Below, one piece after another: positions 32,826 through 34,693 of a stretch of 34,693 nucleotides of DNA. Position 1 is the stretch's first letter. Every line of letters begins with the position of its first letter. The notes under the pieces were generated by a model. That model did no database searches, was not told the origin of the DNA, and saw nothing but the letters and a program-made list of their open reading frames with translations. The stretch covers positions 1-34,693 of the forward strand of contig DATBTC010000066.1 of NCBI GenBank assembly GCA_036559465.1, written 5' to 3'. The stretch is from JAHFPN01 sp036559465 (lineage in GTDB: Bacteria; Pseudomonadota; Alphaproteobacteria; Rhizobiales; Xanthobacteraceae). Position numbers and translations under genes: made by a program.

Positions 32826-34067
32826 ATGCGCATGCGAATGCGCCAAGATAGCCGCTTAAACGGGGGCGCATTCGCGCGGTGGATTGCCGGCGCGGCAGCT
32901 GCGCTTGCGCTCACCGCTGGCGGTTGCTCGGGCTCGCTGCCCGAATTCAATCCCTTCAGCAGCAGCGGCTCGCCCTTCGGCGGACCAGCCGAAGCACCGG
33001 CCGCGGGCCCGGCACCCGCCACTATCGGCGCAGGCGGTGTCCGAGTCGGGCTGCTTCTGCCGCTCAGTGCACCGGGGAACGCCGGGATCGTCGCGCAATC
33101 CATGCGCAATGCCGCCGAGCTGGCGCTCGCCGAATTCGCTAATCCGGATATCCAGCTGATCGTCAAGGACGATGGCGGTTCTGCCCAGAGCGCGCAAGCC
33201 GCCGCCCAGGCGGCGCTCGCCGAGGGCGCCGAGATCATCATCGGACCGCTGTTCAGCCACGCGGTCGCGGCTGCGGGTCAAGTCACGCGCGGCCGCAGCG
33301 TCCCGATGATCGCGTTTTCGACCGACGCCAGCGTCGCCGGGCGGGGCATTTATCTCTTGAGCTTCAGTCCGGAATCGGACGTCGAGCGCGTCATCGCTTT
33401 CGCCGCCACCAGGAACAAGCGCTCTTTCGTGGCGCTGCTGCCGGACAATGCCTATGGCAGCGTGGTCGAGGCGCGCTTCCAGGAGACGGTGGCCGAGAAG
33501 CGTGGCCGCGTCGTGGCGCTCGAGCGCTACTCGGCCGAGAAGCCGCAGCTCACCGAACAGATCAAGCGCGTCGCCGCCGCGTTGCGCGGGGCCGATTCGC
33601 TATTCATCGCCGATTCCGCCGACACCACGCCGCAAATCCTGCAGCTGCTGGCGCAAAACGGCATCAAGCCTGGCCGCGTGCAGTTCATCGGTACCGGCCT
33701 GTGGGACGACGCCAAGCTGTTCTCCAATCCCGGTCTCGCCGGCGCATGGTTCGCCGCGCCCGAGGCCACCGGCTATCAAGCCTTCGCGCAGCGCTACAAG
33801 GCGCGCTTCGGACGCGATCCGGTGCGCACGGCGAGTCTTGCCTATGACGCGGTCTCGTTGATCGCCGCGCTGGTGAAGTCGCAGGGGCCCGGGCGCTTCT
33901 CGCCCGAGACGCTGGCGAATCCGTCAGGCTTCGCCGGCATCGACGGGGTGTTCCGCTTCAAGGCCGACGGCACTTCGGAGCGCGGGCTCGCGGTGTTCGA
34001 AATTCGCGGCAACGCGGCGCGCGTCATCAGCCCATCGCCCAAGAGCTTCAGCGGCCCCGGGCTCTGA
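32826..34067 (+). CDS. penicillin-binding protein activator (LpoA-like lipoprotein)
   Basis: A 413-residue periplasmic-binding-protein-fold lipoprotein. After a hydrophobic signal (about 16-31) the lipobox-like TAGGC gives Cys34. A Ser/Gly/Pro-rich linker leads to a type I periplasmic-binding fold beginning VRVGLLLPLSAPGNAGIVAQSM. In gammaproteobacteria LpoA activates the peptidoglycan synthase PBP1A; for alphaproteobacteria the activator role is inferred, and binding of a small ligand is an alternative. The gene is divergent from rsmI, the same neighbour it has in E. coli (yraM-rsmI). ATGs at 32826, 32832 and 32838 are close alternatives. Confidence 0.85.
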   Translation: MRMRMRQDSRLNGGAFARWIAGAAAALALTAGGCSGSLPEFNPFSSSGSPFGGPAEAPAAGPAPATIGAGGVRVGLLLPLSAPGNAGIVAQSMRNAAELALAEFANPDIQLIVKDDGGSAQSAQAAAQAALAEGAEIIIGPLFSHAVAAAGQVTRGRSVPMIAFSTDASVAGRGIYLLSFSPESDVERVIAFAATRNKRSFVALLPDNAYGSVVEARFQETVAEKRGRVVALERYSAEKPQLTEQIKRVAAALRGADSLFIADSADTTPQILQLLAQNGIKPGRVQFIGTGLWDDAKLFSNPGLAGAWFAAPEATGYQAFAQRYKARFGRDPVRTASLAYDAVSLIAALVKSQGPGRFSPETLANPSGFAGIDGVFRFKADGTSERGLAVFEIRGNAARVISPSPKSFSGPGL

Positions 34068-34070
34068 CGC

Positions 34071-34693
34071 TCAGGCCGCGAGATCGGCGACGATCGCGTT
34101 TAGCACTGGGAAGCCCGCGCCGGAAATTCGCAACCGCTCGCCCACGATTTCGATAAGGCCTTCGCGCTCAAGCACCTCGACGCGCGCCGGATCGAACGGC
34201 CGGCCCGAGAGCCGCGCATAGCGCGCGCGATCGATGCCTTCGCTGAGCCGCAACCCCATCAGCAGAAATTCGTCAGCCTGCTCCGGCGTGCTCAAGGGCT
34301 CATTCACGATGAGCCCGTGGCCCTCCCGCTCGATGCGCTGGAGCCAGGATTCGGGATGGCGTTCGGTTTCGGTCGCGAAGCGCCCGTTTTCCTGGTCGAT
34401 GCGGCCGTGCGCCCCGGGCCCGACGCCGGCATATTCGCCGTAGCGCCAATAAACCAGATTGTGCCGCGACTCCGCCCCGGGCCGGGCGTGGTTCGAGATT
34501 TCGTACGCCGGAAAACCCGCGGCGGCGCAGGTTTCCTGTGTGGTGTCCCACAGCGCGCGCGCTGTCTCCGCGTCGGGGACCTTGAGTTTTCCCGTCCGAT
34601 GCAGCGCGGCGAAAGGCGTCCCGTCCTCGATGGTGAGCTGATAGAGCGAAAGATGCTCGGCGCCCTGGTCGAGTGCTCGCTTCAGCTCCGCGC
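34071..34693 (-). CDS. hemW: radical SAM haem chaperone HemW, C-terminal part (partial)
   Basis: The open frame runs off the window edge with 206 residues visible. It reads AYEISNHARPGAESRHN, then YGEYAGVGPGAHGR, then DEFLLMGLRLSEGID and a winged-helix-like tail, all typical of HemW (formerly called a HemN-like coproporphyrinogen oxidase, now regarded as a haem-trafficking protein). The radical SAM CxxxCxxC motif is outside the window. A short internal GTG-initiated frame at 34307 is not the real start. It converges on the LpoA-like gene 3 bp away; this gene follows the same order in related genomes. Confidence 0.93.
   Translation of the reverse strand, partial: AELKRALDQGAEHLSLYQLTIEDGTPFAALHRTGKLKVPDAETARALWDTTQETCAAAGFPAYEISNHARPGAESRHNLVYWRYGEYAGVGPGAHGRIDQENGRFATETERHPESWLQRIEREGHGLIVNEPLSTPEQADEFLLMGLRLSEGIDRARYARLSGRPFDPARVEVLEREGLIEIVGERLRISGAGFPVLNAIVADLAA

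Overview
The window is high-GC DNA from an alphaproteobacterium, most probably of the order Hyphomicrobiales (Rhizobiales). The evidence is the protein sequences (LptE, RsmG, MltA, a Tim44-like protein, the hslVU/his block) and a gene order typical of that group around the chromosome origin: mnmE-mnmG-rsmG-parA-parB, hemE-hemJ-rho, and ppsR-maf-aroE-coaE-dnaQ-secB. No tRNA, rRNA, insertion sequence, prophage or CRISPR array was seen. Almost everything is ordinary core genome packed tightly, with many 4-bp start/stop overlaps.

Layout. 1-1671 (+): 3' end of leuS, then lptE and holA. 1686-7384 (-): mnmE, mnmG, rsmG, parA, parB, with a perfect 16-bp parS between mnmE and mnmG, a CtrA-type box 23 bp from it, and a second parS (15/16) inside the rsmG reading frame. 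7446-9458 (+): a DUF255 thioredoxin-domain protein. 9468-12464 (-): hemE, hemJ, rho. 12465-12760: an AT-rich gap with DnaA-box-like 9-mers, proposed as the replication origin (oriC). 12761-16377 (+): ppsR, maf, aroE, coaE, dnaQ. 16385-16876 (-): secB. 17134-19687 (+): Tim44-like gene, mltA, smr. 19692-21574 (-): hslV, hslU. 21707-26263 (+): hisB, a DUF2628 membrane protein, hisH, hisA, hisF, hisE, coaA. 26267-28522 (-): a hybrid histidine kinase. 28523-28935: a non-genic stretch holding a 41-codon remnant of the comM/yifB 3' end. 28936-30454: two divergent, poorly characterised exported-protein genes. 30456-32683 (-): rsmI, yraN, gshB. 32826-34067 (+): an LpoA-like lipoprotein. 34071-34693 (-): the 3' part of hemW.

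How the parts fit together. Transcription points away from 12.5 kb on both sides (hemE leftward, ppsR rightward), as expected for genes co-oriented with replication forks leaving an origin there. ParA and ParB with two parS sites 6-9 kb away form the chromosome segregation module. Around this lie housekeeping functions: tRNA wobble modification (MnmE/MnmG), rRNA methylation (RsmG, RsmI), termination (Rho), haem synthesis (HemE, HemJ, HemW), the replisome (HolA, DnaQ), envelope building (LptE, SecB, MltA, LpoA-like), proteolysis (HslVU), CoA synthesis at both ends of the pathway (CoaA, CoaE), histidine synthesis and glutathione synthesis.

The points most worth a second look are the candidate oriC, the parS site encoded within RsmG codons, the perfect CtrA-type box beside parS, the comM remnant with two unfamiliar genes next to it, a valine in the oxyanion-strand motif of HisH, and the degenerate first receiver of the hybrid kinase. 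I found no clear undescribed multi-gene defence or mobile system.
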